Positions 10,001 through 19,653 of a DNA stretch of 64,000 nucleotides are shown here, piece after piece. Below the pieces are notes generated by a model. It made no database searches and had not been told where the DNA came from. It saw only the letters and a program-made list of their open reading frames with translations. Numbering within the stretch: the stretch's first letter is position 1; every line of letters starts with the position of its first letter. The DNA comes from Filomicrobium sp. (GTDB taxonomy: Bacteria > Pseudomonadota > Alphaproteobacteria > Rhizobiales > Hyphomicrobiaceae). Made by a program: the position numbers and the translations under genes. Location of the stretch: contig CP051234.1 of the NCBI GenBank assembly GCA_017792465.1, positions 3,442,501 through 3,506,500 on the forward strand, read 5' to 3'.

Positions 10001-10119
10001 ATGTTGGGAAAACGCGTGATGGGGAGCACGTTGAAGCTTGTCCAGCCCAGCACGATCAGGACTAGGAACAGGACGAGCGAAGGGATCGGCTGGCGGATCG
10101 ACCAGGCTGAAATATTCAT
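7009..10119 (-). CDS. RND efflux pump permease (HAE1/AcrB family)
   Basis: This 1036-residue inner-membrane RND transporter has the usual layout: one membrane segment at residues 12-30, a large porter domain, six segments, a second porter domain and five more segments. The proton-relay Asp pair is visible in ILVDDAIVEIEN near residue 400. Its ATG overlaps the stop of the adaptor gene (ATGA). It should export lipophilic toxins or drugs, driven by protons, as part of a tripartite pump; the outer-membrane channel gene is not in this window. The tetR gene two positions upstream suggests toxin-inducible expression. Confidence 0.93.
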   Translation of the reverse strand: MNISAWSIRQPIPSLVLFLVLIVLGWTSFNVLPITRFPNIDVPVVQVQITQSGAAPSELETQVSKKIEDAIAGVTGVKHQTTTITEGLSVTTIEFRLEVDADRALNDVKDAIARIRSDLPRTIDEPIIQRVEIEGLPIVTYSVSDPTKSLEELSWFVDDTIKRRLQSVGGVSAVDRIGGVVREIHVTLNPDRLLSLGITAGEVNAQLRATNVDLAGGRGEIADREQAIRTLAGKRSVEDLAASSIALPGGRNIRLDELGTVTDTWEEPRTFAVVDGEPVVAFAISRGKGESDAGVAEQVAEKIDELRKEFPNAEIRRIDNTVDNTVGTYEATMKTLIEGAILAVIVVFLFLRDLRATVIAAIALPLSILPAFFAMQAAGFSLNLVSLLAITIVTGILVDDAIVEIENIVRHMRMGKSPYRAALEAADEIGLAVIAITVTIIAVFMPVSFMGGIAGQYFKQFGLTVAFAVFFSLLVARLITPLLAAYFMRGTDEPHEDGRVIRSYTKLVGWTVRHRIASVGLGLLIFAGSIGSFYLLPSGFLPTEDIARALLAVELPPGSRLEETKATTAHIAEELKKNPNVKNVFVNGGTILGSGSEVRKATFIITLIPKDERKKTQAKIQEDIGLQLADVPDIRFWFMQDNGQRQVQLVVSGTDSAAINRVGAELTSQAKRIPSLLNVVSTAELDRPELRVYPKSAIAADLGVSTQAISEAVRIATIGDIGANLAKFDVGTRQVPIRVKLPDRARAELGLLENLTVTSATGKAIPLGAVADFELSQGPTSIDRYDRNRRILLGADLVGNTPLGDAVNAIMALPAAKNLPDGVVVKQFGDAEIMVEVFEGFASAMGAGLMMVYAVLVLLFSSFLQPITILFSLPLSIGGAIVALALTGNPISLPVVIGILMLMGIVTKNAIMLVDFAIEQQKHGMERNESIIDAGRKRARPIIMTTIAMVGGMVPSALALDSGGEFRAPMAIAVIGGLISSTVLSLLFVPAVYVLMDDVGRGIWWIFARYVGEPDEGSAEADTQPDTPAKSAAPAE

Positions 10120-11405
10120 TCCCGATTCTCACTCACGCGTCTGGCATCCTTGGCCGGGCGAACGGCGTCGCCGTCTCGCAGGAAGGAGCCGGCTTTGGCG
10201 ACGACGCGATCGCCTAAGGAAAGCCCGGATGCGATCTCGATCATGTCGTCGGCCGATAGGCCCAATTCGACGGTCGTCGATTTGACTTTGCCGTCTTCAA
10301 TTTTCTGCACATAGGCGTCGCCGGCGTCATAGAGCACAGCCGACAGCGGCACCGCGAGGCCCCGATGACGGTTGGCCAGAACGTTGGCGCGGCCGAACGC
10401 ACCGATGCGCAGGTTCCTGTCTTTTCCAAGGAAGATGCGGACCTTGCCCAACCGCGTCGTCGGGTCGATCTCAGGTGAGATCAAGCGCACCTTGCCTGCA
10501 ACTTTGCCCGCACCGGACACGCGGACGTCGGCGGATTGATCGGGGGCCATGCGGACGAGCTTGGGTTCGATGACGGTGGCTTCGAGTTCGATCTCGCCGT
10601 CTTTTGCCAAGTAGAAGAGCGGCGTCTTGCTGCCTGAGGCGAGGTCGCCGACGCGCGCGTTGCGGCGGGTGATCAGTCCGGCGACCGGTGCGCGGACTTC
10701 GGTTCGGGAAAGGTTCCAGTCAAGTTCACGCAGTTGCGCTTCGATCTGCGCCTTGGCAGCTTTGGCGACGGCAACGCCATCCTTAGCGGTCGCGAGCTTG
10801 GCACGGGCAACGCCGGCGGAGGCCCTGCGCTGATCGTAGGTGGATTCTGAGAGATATTTGTTCTTGAGTAGCGGCGCGGCACGGGCCAGTTGGGCTTCGG
10901 CATCGCGTAAGGTGGCTTCGGCTTCAGCGACGCCGCTTTCAGCCTGGGCGATTGCAGCAATCGATCTTTGCAGATCGGCGGCGCTTTGAGCCTTCTTGGC
11001 GCGCAAGGTTTCCTGTTCCAGCGTCGCAAGGAGACCGCCTTTATCGATGCTGTCGCCTTCTTCGACCGACAGATCGATGATGCGAAGGCCTTCGACCTCC
11101 GGGGCGACGAGAACCTGTTCGCGCGCGACGAGTGAGCCGGTAACCGTGATGTCATCGACGAAGTCGTGCGAAGTCACGACTGCAACCGTGACGGAAGGCA
11201 CGAGGCGCGAATTGTTGTTGACGCCGGCATGGTCCGTCTTGGCGGCTGCCTTGGCTTCTTCGGGAACCAGATCGCTTGCGAGTTCTTTGACTTCGCTTGC
11301 GCCATTTGCGAGCAGGTCGCGCACATTGATCTGGCCGGTATGGTCGAGATAAGCCAGCGAGCCGCCGGCGATCAGAAGGGCGATCAGGAATATCCACTTC
11401 TTCAT
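10116..11405 (-). CDS. RND efflux periplasmic adaptor subunit
   Basis: This 429-residue membrane-fusion protein has an N-terminal anchor (WIFLIALLIAGGSLAYLD). A lipoyl half-site (LRIIDLSVEEGDSIDKG) precedes a long alpha-hairpin rich in Ala, Glu and Lys, and the second lipoyl half (VRAPVAGLITRRNARVGD) follows. A beta-barrel and a membrane-proximal domain complete it. It lies between tetR (2-bp gap) and the RND permease (4-bp overlap) in one leftward operon. The ribosome site AGGAA lies inside the end of tetR. Confidence 0.92.
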   Translation of the reverse strand: MKKWIFLIALLIAGGSLAYLDHTGQINVRDLLANGASEVKELASDLVPEEAKAAAKTDHAGVNNNSRLVPSVTVAVVTSHDFVDDITVTGSLVAREQVLVAPEVEGLRIIDLSVEEGDSIDKGGLLATLEQETLRAKKAQSAADLQRSIAAIAQAESGVAEAEATLRDAEAQLARAAPLLKNKYLSESTYDQRRASAGVARAKLATAKDGVAVAKAAKAQIEAQLRELDWNLSRTEVRAPVAGLITRRNARVGDLASGSKTPLFYLAKDGEIELEATVIEPKLVRMAPDQSADVRVSGAGKVAGKVRLISPEIDPTTRLGKVRIFLGKDRNLRIGAFGRANVLANRHRGLAVPLSAVLYDAGDAYVQKIEDGKVKSTTVELGLSADDMIEIASGLSLGDRVVAKAGSFLRDGDAVRPAKDARRVSENRE

Positions 11406-11407
11406 GA

Positions 11408-12064
11408 CTATTCCTCCAAAGCGTCTGCTTGCGCGAGTGTCGCGGCTGAGGGCTGTGCTTGCTGTTCGATTGGGGCGGGCCGTAGCAGCGCGTTGACGGT
11501 TTCCATCACCAGCGGCATGAACGCTTTGCCGTCGAACGCTTCGTCGACCGCGCGGCGGCAGAACATTCCTTCGCCGATGACGCAGATCATCTTTGCAGTC
11601 TTTTCAGGCGTTGCGACGGGGTCGATGCGGCCTTCCTGCTGGGCACGTGCGATCAACTGGGTCAGGTTTTCAAAAACCAGCTGGTCGCAAGTCATCCAGA
11701 TCTTGGCGATGCTTTCGTTGCGGGTTGCTTCGGCGGCAATTTCGAGATTGAGGATGCGCTTATACTGGGGCTGTTCGAAGGTGTAGTGCTCGCCAAGCGC
11801 GCCCAAAGCGGCGGCGAGATCCGGGGCCTTGGCCATCTCGGCGAACTGTTGGGTGAGGTTGGCCCTGTCGCGCTCGACGATGCCGGCGATCAAGGCTTCC
11901 TTCGATTCAAAATGGACATAGAGCGCACCGGCGCTGACTTTGGCCTCGGCGCAGATGTCGGCCATGGTCGTGCCGTGAAACCCGGAGCGCGCAAAGCAGC
12001 GTTCGGAGGCATCGAGGATGTGCTCTCGTCGCGCTTCAATGGTTTCTGGTCTTAGTCGCGGCAT
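11408..12064 (-). CDS. TetR/AcrR family transcriptional regulator
   Basis: This is a 218-residue repressor with an N-terminal helix-turn-helix, TMADICAEAKVSAGALYVHF (near residues 30-49), followed by the usual ESKEALI helix. The C-terminal ligand domain resembles AcrR-like regulators. It is the first gene of the operon, 2 bp before the adaptor. A perfect 8-bp inverted repeat overlaps the predicted promoter upstream, so it probably represses itself and the pump until a pump substrate binds. Confidence 0.9.
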   Translation of the reverse strand: MPRLRPETIEARREHILDASERCFARSGFHGTTMADICAEAKVSAGALYVHFESKEALIAGIVERDRANLTQQFAEMAKAPDLAAALGALGEHYTFEQPQYKRILNLEIAAEATRNESIAKIWMTCDQLVFENLTQLIARAQQEGRIDPVATPEKTAKMICVIGEGMFCRRAVDEAFDGKAFMPLVMETVNALLRPAPIEQQAQPSAATLAQADALEE

Positions 12065-12282
12065 TCGTTGGTTTCCGTATGGTCTTTGTCGTCTCTTCTT
12101 GGTCGTGGCCGGTGGGTGGTCTTAAGGCGTTGCCAGCAGTTCGATTGCTTCAGGCGGCATCTACATCCTGGGTGCTCTTTAATATCTGCCCTGTCCTGCC
12201 TATCTGCGTCGCACCCCGGGCTTTGAGGCCGCTTATTCCGAATGCTTGAGAAGTCTGTTCTTGGTTGACTTAATATGCACAC

Positions 12283-12300
12283 AAAACGAATGTTCGTTTT
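12283..12300. promoter_or_regulatory. TetR-type operator palindrome
   Basis: The perfect inverted repeat AAAACGAA-TG-TTCGTTTT lies about 220 bp upstream of tetR, and its right end overlaps the proposed -10 box. A second short palindrome, TATGTACATA, follows at 12302-12311. Size, symmetry and position fit a TetR dimer site. Confidence 0.7.
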
Positions 12301-12327
12301 ATATGTACATAAATTGCGCCCGATCAA
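12298..12327 (-). promoter_or_regulatory. predicted promoter of the tetR-adaptor-RND operon
   Basis: Read leftward, TTGATC (12322-12327) and TATAAA (12298-12303) are spaced by 18 bp. The -10 box shares three bases with the operator palindrome, which fits autorepression. Transcription would start inside the operator and leave a leader of about 220 bases. Confidence 0.5.
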
Positions 12328-12603
12328 TGTCTTTTTATCGATACGCTTGAGACAATTTGGCCGGGAGGGATTCTAACTTCGGTTTGTTGCATTTTTGCAG
12401 GCTTGGCGGCTTGCGAAATGCTGATGCGCCGGGTGGCGTCCTGATGTTTTTTCCTTTTTATTTCAAGCCTCTGGGGTGCTCGTTCGAGACCGTTTGCTCC
12501 GATCTCCGCGAATTCAGCGCAACAATAGCTCGTTTGCAGCGGGGCGCAGTTCCGCCGGGAACGAAGGGGCCGTTTGGTGGGACTTTCAGGGGCGGTGCGA
12601 GCC

Positions 12604-12951
12604 CTAGTCCTTGCGGCAGGGCGTGCCGGTGAACTCGCAAACGGTGCCGCTGGGGCCGGAATAGCAGCGTTCGGTTGAGTTTTCGGCGCGGCTCCAATTG
12701 GCGTAAGGGTCTCCGAGACCCGGCAAGCTTCGGACTTTGGCGCGCCAGTTGGCGTGGGTTTTTATGCGTGCGAGCCATTCATAGCTGGCCGGTTCGCCGG
12801 CTGCGTGCACGACGGCATCCGAACAGGTCTTGGCCGCCGCCGGAAAGGCGAAGGATGCTAGTGTGAGCGCGACCAGAAGAGTTCTGATTGAAGGCACAGG
12901 CGTTGGCAAACGGGCGTCAGCGTCGGGCATCGGAATATTGGAGTCCCTCAT
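12604..12951 (-). CDS. small secreted protein with C-terminal cysteines, unknown function
   Basis: I do not recognise this 115-residue protein. It has a signal peptide (LLVALTLASFAFPAAA) and a mature part with YEWLARIKTHANWRAKVRSL. It ends in a Cys-containing tail (ERCYSGPSGTVCEFTGTPCRKD) like small periplasmic proteins whose cysteines pair. The frame is open to 13122. The ATG at 12951 gives a plausible signal peptide, and 13011 is an alternative; none has a strong ribosome site. It lies 71 bp downstream of the BcsS-like gene and may be cotranscribed with it. Confidence 0.6.
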   Translation of the reverse strand: MRDSNIPMPDADARLPTPVPSIRTLLVALTLASFAFPAAAKTCSDAVVHAAGEPASYEWLARIKTHANWRAKVRSLPGLGDPYANWSRAENSTERCYSGPSGTVCEFTGTPCRKD

Positions 12952-13022
12952 GTTGGGATCGGCGTCCGGTATGGCTGTTGGGGTGCCGCCATGCGGTAAG
13001 CGCCTTGTCATCGGCGGGGCAA

Positions 13023-13949
13023 TTAGTACTGCGTGATCCAGTTGACAGTCCCGTAAGCTGATTGGCGCTGACGAAAATCCCCGATCAGTCCGGCAGAAGC
13101 AGATAGCTCCCCACCGTACCACTCATAGCGAGCAAACAATCCGACGCGGCCGTAGTCAATTGCTTTGGCCCGGTAATTTGGATCTTCCTGGTAGATTTTA
13201 TAGTCGCCCTGGCGGTCGATATTGATCCCGGCTTCGGGTCCGATCGAGAAATTCGAGAACGGCTTGTAGCCAAGGCGCGCGCGGGCCGAGCGTGTGTTAT
13301 GGGCTTGCGCCCAGGCGAGATCGACCGAGGCGAACGCGTTGGTGCCGATATTGAACCAGAATTCGGCAACGCCTTTCACGCCCCAATCCATGCCGTTGGT
13401 TGTCGAATTCGCATCGTAGGGCGCGATCTTATGGTCGGCGAAAGAAGCGCCAACAAAGAGCTTGAGGATCAGAGGGTCGAGCCGCCAGAGATAACCGATC
13501 AGCGCGTCGCCGAATGACACCTGGGCGTCGTAGTTTTCGGTGGGCTTTGTCTCTTTGACGATTTGATAGGAATAGTGTCCGTAGCCGCCGACAAAACGGA
13601 TGCGCAGACCGTTCTGGTGGATATCGCTGAAGGGCGCAAGCGTCGACCCCGAATAGACCAGCCAATAATTCTCGCCGGCGTCGGCCCAGACTTCGTTATG
13701 CCGGTCCAATTTGGCTTCTTCGCTGGGCTTTTGGTTCGAGGGTTCTGCTGCTTCATCGTTGGCAAATGCGGTGGGCTGGATTGCAAACGCTGCGAGAAGA
13801 CTGAGAGCGGCAATGATGAGCTTGGCCAAGGCGCGCAAAGCGGAGAACGCGGACGACGTTTGGCGCTGTTTCGCGGCACCCGTTGGCGTTCGAGAAAAGA
13901 TTTGAAAAATCTCGCTGTCAGATTCCCACCGCACAACAGCGCCTACCAT
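13023..13949 (-). CDS. cellulose biosynthesis protein BcsS-like outer-membrane protein
   Basis: This 308-residue protein resembles the BcsS family found in alphaproteobacterial cellulose loci. A signal peptide region (LIIAALSLLAAFAIQPTAFA) is followed by alternating aromatic beta-strand sequence (RIRFVGGYGHYSYQIV, GLFARYEWYGGELSASAGL) ending in WITQY, consistent with a beta-barrel ending in an aromatic residue. No cellulose synthase genes are in the window, so the role in polysaccharide export is inferred from the family only. The start is uncertain: ATG 13949 lacks a ribosome site and gives an unusually long leader before the signal peptide. Confidence 0.7.
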   Translation of the reverse strand: MVGAVVRWESDSEIFQIFSRTPTGAAKQRQTSSAFSALRALAKLIIAALSLLAAFAIQPTAFANDEAAEPSNQKPSEEAKLDRHNEVWADAGENYWLVYSGSTLAPFSDIHQNGLRIRFVGGYGHYSYQIVKETKPTENYDAQVSFGDALIGYLWRLDPLILKLFVGASFADHKIAPYDANSTTNGMDWGVKGVAEFWFNIGTNAFASVDLAWAQAHNTRSARARLGYKPFSNFSIGPEAGINIDRQGDYKIYQEDPNYRAKAIDYGRVGLFARYEWYGGELSASAGLIGDFRQRQSAYGTVNWITQY

Positions 13950-14285
13950 ATATGACTTAGAGTATACTCAGTGCACAGATGTCATTGTTTGAATAACGAA
14001 GTATACGGCGTGTGGAGTCAAGCTTATTTGCCTGCTCTTGAGCAGTTAGGCGAGGTGGCGAGCCTGAGATCGTCAGATTTCAATTCTAAATTGTCTATTA
14101 TTTACTCAATTCTACTTCAGATTGTCTCGCGATCGGCTTTGCGCGGCTGCCGGAAAAAGTCTGACAAATCTTGCATTTTTGAAACGAAGGTTGCGTTCGA
14201 TCAACCTTGCAGGTGGGGCTATGTGATTTATATAGCAAGGTGCGACGGCAAGTAGTTAAGCGCATTGTGAGGAGGCGCCCGCGTT
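13950..14285. promoter_or_regulatory. AT-rich divergent intergenic region
   Basis: This region separates the leftward BcsS-like gene from the rightward phasin-like gene. It contains a 10-bp palindrome, GAGTATACTC, at 13960-13969, just upstream of the BcsS-like start. It also holds a 7-bp inverted repeat, AAGGTTG-N8-CAACCTT, at 14187-14208, next to the predicted phasin-like promoter. A 94-codon frame at 13971-14255 shows no coding signs. Confidence 0.45.
14207..14234 (+). promoter_or_regulatory. predicted promoter of the phasin-like gene
   Basis: TTGCAG (14207-14212) and TATATA (14229-14234) are separated by 16 bp. The -35 box overlaps the right arm of the inverted repeat at 14187-14208, a position where a bound regulator would act. 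The gene starts about 45 bp downstream. Confidence 0.4.
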
Positions 14286-14735
14286 ATGAATTATCAGTTT
14301 AAAAACAACAGTTTAGAGTATTGTAAGCTGCACGACGTGCTCGATCAGTACTATGCACCGTTCTTTGGCCAGTCTGACTTTGACAAGTCGGATTGGAAAG
14401 GTCCGGTTCGGGCCCAGCTTGAGCTTTGGGCTCTGGCTTCCAGAAGGGCGCGCGCAACCATCGAGCTGACCGGGCAGTTGGCGACGTGCAATACGCCCGC
14501 CAAGATGATGGCGGCGTATTCGGATTACTGGCGAGGGTCCTTCGCGGACTATGCGGAATCAACCAAGCGCATGGCTTCGATGTTCTCGATGCAGCCAGAA
14601 ACCCGCACGATCGAGCGGTGGAACGAAACGGCTCAAACGCAACCGAAAGTCCGCTTGGACAACATGGTTCCCCAGCAGCCAGTTTATCAAAACGGATCGT
14701 ATGGAACTCATTCGACGCGCGTTGGGGCGTCCTAG
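14286..14735 (+). CDS. phasin-like protein
   Basis: This 149-residue protein has no signal peptide and a mostly helical, amphipathic middle. The segment LWALASRRARATIELTGQLATC plus YSDYWRGSFADYAESTKRM resembles phasins (phasin_2 type) that coat polyhydroxyalkanoate granules. The assignment rests on composition and length, not on a diagnostic motif, so a general helical stress protein is also possible. GAGGAGG lies 11 bases before the ATG. The gene has its own promoter and terminator. Confidence 0.6.
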   Translation: MNYQFKNNSLEYCKLHDVLDQYYAPFFGQSDFDKSDWKGPVRAQLELWALASRRARATIELTGQLATCNTPAKMMAAYSDYWRGSFADYAESTKRMASMFSMQPETRTIERWNETAQTQPKVRLDNMVPQQPVYQNGSYGTHSTRVGAS

Positions 14736-14792
14736 GCGCTTTGGCACGGTTTGAACATATCTTGAGAGCGGCTGCATAATTTGTAGCCAAAC

Positions 14793-14826
14793 AAAAAGCC
14801 GGCAGCGAATTTCGCCGGCTTTTTTG
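14793..14826 (+). terminator. Rho-independent terminator
   Basis: Arms AAAAAGCCGGC and GCCGGCTTTTTT around a 10-base loop end in a T run, 58 bp after the phasin-like stop. Confidence 0.85.
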
Positions 14827-14978
14827 TTGGATATTTGTGCATCGGGGATTTCACGCAGTTCTCGCTCAACTGTGATTTTCCTCAGCGTTTCAAGGCGTCT
14901 ATTGCTGTGCGTGTGTCGTATTCATGAAATTGAATTTCATTTTGGATGCGTTTGATTGAGCAATAAGGGCCTCTTAAA

Positions 14979-15647
14979 ATGAGCCGATGGCGAAATTCAA
15001 ATCGCGCGGGACTCGCATTCGGGGTGTCAGCCGTTGCGATTCTTTTGTGTTGCGGTGTCTCGGTCGAGCCGCCGACTTCGCTTCATTGGAAGACGGGTGG
15101 CGCGCAGGAATATCGAGTTTCACAGGCCGTTGAGAAAAGCGCTGCTGGGACAGCCGCCCGATCGGAGCAGATTTCCCCGCTTTCTGTCGTCGAAGGCGGT
15201 TTGCGTTTGCGCTACGGGGCAATTTCGCATTTGTCTCCCGTTGATCTTGAAAATCTTCGCCAACGTGGGGATGTCGTGCTGGTCGATGTGCGCGAAGCAG
15301 ACGAGTTCGATGTCAGTCACTTAGACGGCGCAAAGCGAATTGATCCGGGCGCGCAAGCTGGGGATGTGCTCAAAACGGTTGGTAGCCCGCAAGGCAAGTC
15401 CATTGTTTTTTATTGCTCGGTCGGCGTTCGCAGTTCGGCTGTGGCTGAGCGCGCCCGTCAAACTTTGATGCGAGAGGGGGCTGTCGGTGTCTACAACCTC
15501 AGCGGTGGAATCTTTCGATGGCACAACGAGGCCCGCAAGCTCATTCATCGCGGCAAGCCAACCAACCTGATCCACAAATATGACGATACCTGGGGGCGAC
15601 TGGTCAAACGTCAGGAATTGGCGGTGACGCGTGCCCCTAAGGATTGA
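14979..15647 (+). CDS. exported rhodanese-domain protein
   Basis: This 222-residue protein has an N-terminal hydrophobic leader (GLAFGVSAVAILLCCGVSVE) and a single rhodanese domain at about residues 90-190. The active-site loop is CSVGVRS in VFYCSVGVRSSAV. Other family marks are VDVREADEFDVSHLDGA and NLSGGIFRWHNE. The leader contains a Cys pair, but the lipobox is not canonical, so it could be a membrane-anchored or secreted sulfurtransferase. No neighbour gives a pathway. Confidence 0.82.
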   Translation: MSRWRNSNRAGLAFGVSAVAILLCCGVSVEPPTSLHWKTGGAQEYRVSQAVEKSAAGTAARSEQISPLSVVEGGLRLRYGAISHLSPVDLENLRQRGDVVLVDVREADEFDVSHLDGAKRIDPGAQAGDVLKTVGSPQGKSIVFYCSVGVRSSAVAERARQTLMREGAVGVYNLSGGIFRWHNEARKLIHRGKPTNLIHKYDDTWGRLVKRQELAVTRAPKD

Positions 15648-15788
15648 TCGAGGGTTTCAACCGCATTTCCTGTTTGGTTTTTCTTAAACTCACTCGCGAT
15701 GGCTAGGAATTCAATTCGCAAAAACGTTTGGCGTTTGATCTTGGAATTGATTGCGCAATTTTCGGTGTGCGCAAACCTTAAAAGCGCT

Positions 15789-16334
15789 TTAAAGCTTAGC
15801 CAAAGCGTCTCCGAAACCTTTCAGCGATATTGGAATCCCGATGCCGGCTTCCTCGGTTTGGAAAATAATAAATACGGCTTGTTTTCCTGTGCGCAGTTTT
15901 TCGACGAGTTTGGCATCGACGGTGACCTGCGCATAACAGGCAAATGAATGGCAGCGCAAAAACGGAGCGTTGCCGACGTCCTCGCCGTCGATTTTCAGTC
16001 CCAATCCCGGTGGCAACAGGACCCCCAACGGGGCGAAGACCCGCAACACCTGGGTTCCGTCAGTGAACTTCTGAAAATAGACCGTTAGTCCGACATTGTT
16101 GCGGTCTTCGGCGGTGACGCTTTGGACCACGGCGCAGACTTCGGCGCTGGCGCCCGGCGGTGGTGGTTTGCAGACGATCTGCCAGTCGCCATGCTGAGAC
16201 CGGACCTTGCCATCTCGCGTTTGTGCTGCAGCGGGCTGGTGGATGAGAGCCACCGAGAGCAGGATCGCCAAGCTGGCTGCGATGAAGGACCGGCTCAAAA
16301 CCGCCGCTTGTTTCCCCGAGGTCTTATTCGGCAT
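15789..16334 (-). CDS. invasion-associated locus B (IalB)-like periplasmic protein
   Basis: This protein has a signal peptide ending QPAAA-QTRDG, then HGDWQIVCKPPPPGASAEVCAVVQ, LRVFAPLGVLLPPGLGLKIDG and RCHSFACYAQV. This pattern, including the spaced cysteines, is that of the IalB family common in Rhizobiales. Despite the name, most members are periplasmic proteins of unknown role in non-pathogens. The frame is open to 16484; I chose the ATG at 16334 (181 residues) because it gives a normal signal peptide. Confidence 0.82.
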   Translation of the reverse strand: MPNKTSGKQAAVLSRSFIAASLAILLSVALIHQPAAAQTRDGKVRSQHGDWQIVCKPPPPGASAEVCAVVQSVTAEDRNNVGLTVYFQKFTDGTQVLRVFAPLGVLLPPGLGLKIDGEDVGNAPFLRCHSFACYAQVTVDAKLVEKLRTGKQAVFIIFQTEEAGIGIPISLKGFGDALAKL

Positions 16335-16763
16335 TCCGAAATTCGGGCCAGTGATTGCCAAGTTGGTGTCTCCGCCGCTTTTATTTTCTGATATAGGTCG
16401 GCATCTTTGCCGAAAGACCCGCCCGTCGATCCTGGAGGAAAGCGGCCAAATTGGGACTTCCCAAACGCTGTTGAGAAAGTCCATTGCAGGCTTCGGACGG
16501 CGTTGCTATTAGCGAGGTGCATTGATCTACGTCATGCGAGTCGATCAGCGCGCGCAATTGACGCATGAAAGTTGACTTGTACTAGAGGCGTAGGGTTTGA
16601 TGAATGAGGGTTCTCGTCTGCTCGATCTATTCAGAACATTTCTACCGGACTCTGATGTTCCTGGTGGCTAAGCCTCAAGGGGAATTCGACCGGTGAGCAG
16701 GCGAGTAGCACATAACTAACGAATCAGGGGGCCTGGAGCAAATCCGGGCAAATTAGGGAGCGA
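16335..16763. other. intergenic region upstream of the cytochrome oxidase cluster
   Basis: No gene is supported here apart from the possible N-terminal extension of the IalB-like frame up to 16484. The predicted ctaC promoter lies at 16558-16585, leaving a leader of roughly 170 bases. Confidence 0.45.
16558..16585 (+). promoter_or_regulatory. candidate promoter of the cytochrome oxidase cluster
   Basis: TTGACG (16558-16563) and TACTAG (16580-16585) are spaced by 16 bp. A second TTGACT lies between them at 16572. This is the best match in the gap before ctaC but is not strong. Confidence 0.35.
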
Positions 16764-17669
16764 ATGATGGTGAAGCGACTGCTTGGGACATGGTCGTGGG
16801 CCAGTCTTGCAGGAATTCTGGCCTTGGCGATGTTCGTCTTGCCGGCCAGCGCCCAGGTTGCGGGGCAGCCAGTTGATGGCCAGTTGGGTATGCAAGCTGC
16901 TGTGACTCCCGTCGCACACAGCATCCACTCCTTCTATGATCTTGTGACTTACATCATCATAGCGATCGCGCTGTTCGTTCTCGGACTGATGGTCTACGCG
17001 ATGTATGCCTTCTCCGAGAGCCGTAACCCGACACCGTCGCGGACGACGCACAACACGCTGATCGAGGTGATCTGGACCGTTTTGCCGATCATCATCCTGG
17101 TTATCATCGCGGTGCCATCGTTCAAGCTCTTGCACCTGCAGTTTTCGTATCCGAAGCCGGACCTGACGATCAAAGCGACCGGCCACCAGTGGTATTGGAC
17201 GCATGCCTACCCCGATCAGGGCGGGTTCGAGTTCGATACCTACATGCTGGATTCTGACGGATTGAAAGAGCGTCGCGCCAAGGGGCTGGATGCACCGCGC
17301 AACCTCGCCGTCGACAATGAAGTCGTGGTTCCGGTCAACAAGGTCGTCCACGTTCTGGTTACAGCCGGTGACGTGCTCCACAACTGGACCATTCCATCGT
17401 TCGGTTCGAAGATCGACGCCGTTCCTGGTCGCCTGACGGCCACTTGGTTCAAGGCTGAAAAAGAAGGCGTCTATTACGGACAGTGCTCGGAGCTTTGTGG
17501 CGTGAACCACGCGTTCATGCCGATCGCGGTTCGCGTTGTCGATCAGGCAACCTTCGATGCCTGGATCGAAGCTCGCAAAGAAGATGATGAGGACAAGGCC
17601 AACGCGATTATTCAGAAGGCGGCTTTGGACTTGAAGTCACGCAACAAGGTGGCATCTGCCGCGGATTAA
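16764..17669 (+). CDS. ctaC: cytochrome c oxidase subunit II
   Basis: Subunit II carries the CuA centre that accepts electrons from cytochrome c. A signal peptide (MFVLPASAQV) is followed by two membrane segments and a periplasmic cupredoxin domain. The CuA ligands are visible as His206 (VLHNWTIP) and, in CSELCGVNHAFM, Cys241, Glu243, Cys245, His249 and Met252. The aromatic path GHQWYWTHAYP is intact. At 301 residues the length is normal and no cytochrome c domain is fused, so this is an aa3-type enzyme. AGGGAG precedes the ATG. Confidence 0.96.
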   Translation: MMVKRLLGTWSWASLAGILALAMFVLPASAQVAGQPVDGQLGMQAAVTPVAHSIHSFYDLVTYIIIAIALFVLGLMVYAMYAFSESRNPTPSRTTHNTLIEVIWTVLPIIILVIIAVPSFKLLHLQFSYPKPDLTIKATGHQWYWTHAYPDQGGFEFDTYMLDSDGLKERRAKGLDAPRNLAVDNEVVVPVNKVVHVLVTAGDVLHNWTIPSFGSKIDAVPGRLTATWFKAEKEGVYYGQCSELCGVNHAFMPIAVRVVDQATFDAWIEARKEDDEDKANAIIQKAALDLKSRNKVASAAD

Positions 17670-17679
17670 TTTAGCCTAG

Positions 17680-19404
<1,725 letters not shown>

Positions 19405-19509
19405 TCAAGGCGCGGGCCGGGCGGAAGTTTTTCTGTCCCGGCTTGCCCGTTTGGTGGTGTGCGAGCACATGGCGATCTTTGTGCTCCTTGAAGTGGAAGA
19501 CGTTTGAGG

Positions 19510-19528
19510 CGGGCGAATTTTTCGCCCG
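19510..19528 (+). other. perfect hairpin between ctaD and ctaB
   Basis: CGGGCGAA-TTT-TTCGCCCG is a perfect 8-bp stem in the 249-bp gap between ctaD and ctaB. No T run follows the stem, so it may act in message processing or stability. Confidence 0.45.
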
Positions 19529-19653
19529 TCGCCGCAGGTTTGAAGGCCCGGATTAAGGGTTGGCCGGTTGGGCGTTGCGCGAGCCCCTTGATGCAACAGG
19601 GTTTCGGCGCGGGTGTCAGCGGCGGACTAGAGACAAAAAAGAAGCAGAACCAA

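Larger units (their letters stand above)
12065..12603. other. 539-bp gene-free region upstream of tetR
   Basis: The left part holds the tetR leader, operator and promoter. The rest, about 12330-12603, shows no supported reading frame and no clear RNA structure. Confidence 0.5.

Noticed and set aside
13971-14255. 94-codon frame in the gap before the phasin-like gene
   Set aside because: It covers the predicted promoter and inverted repeat and shows no coding bias.
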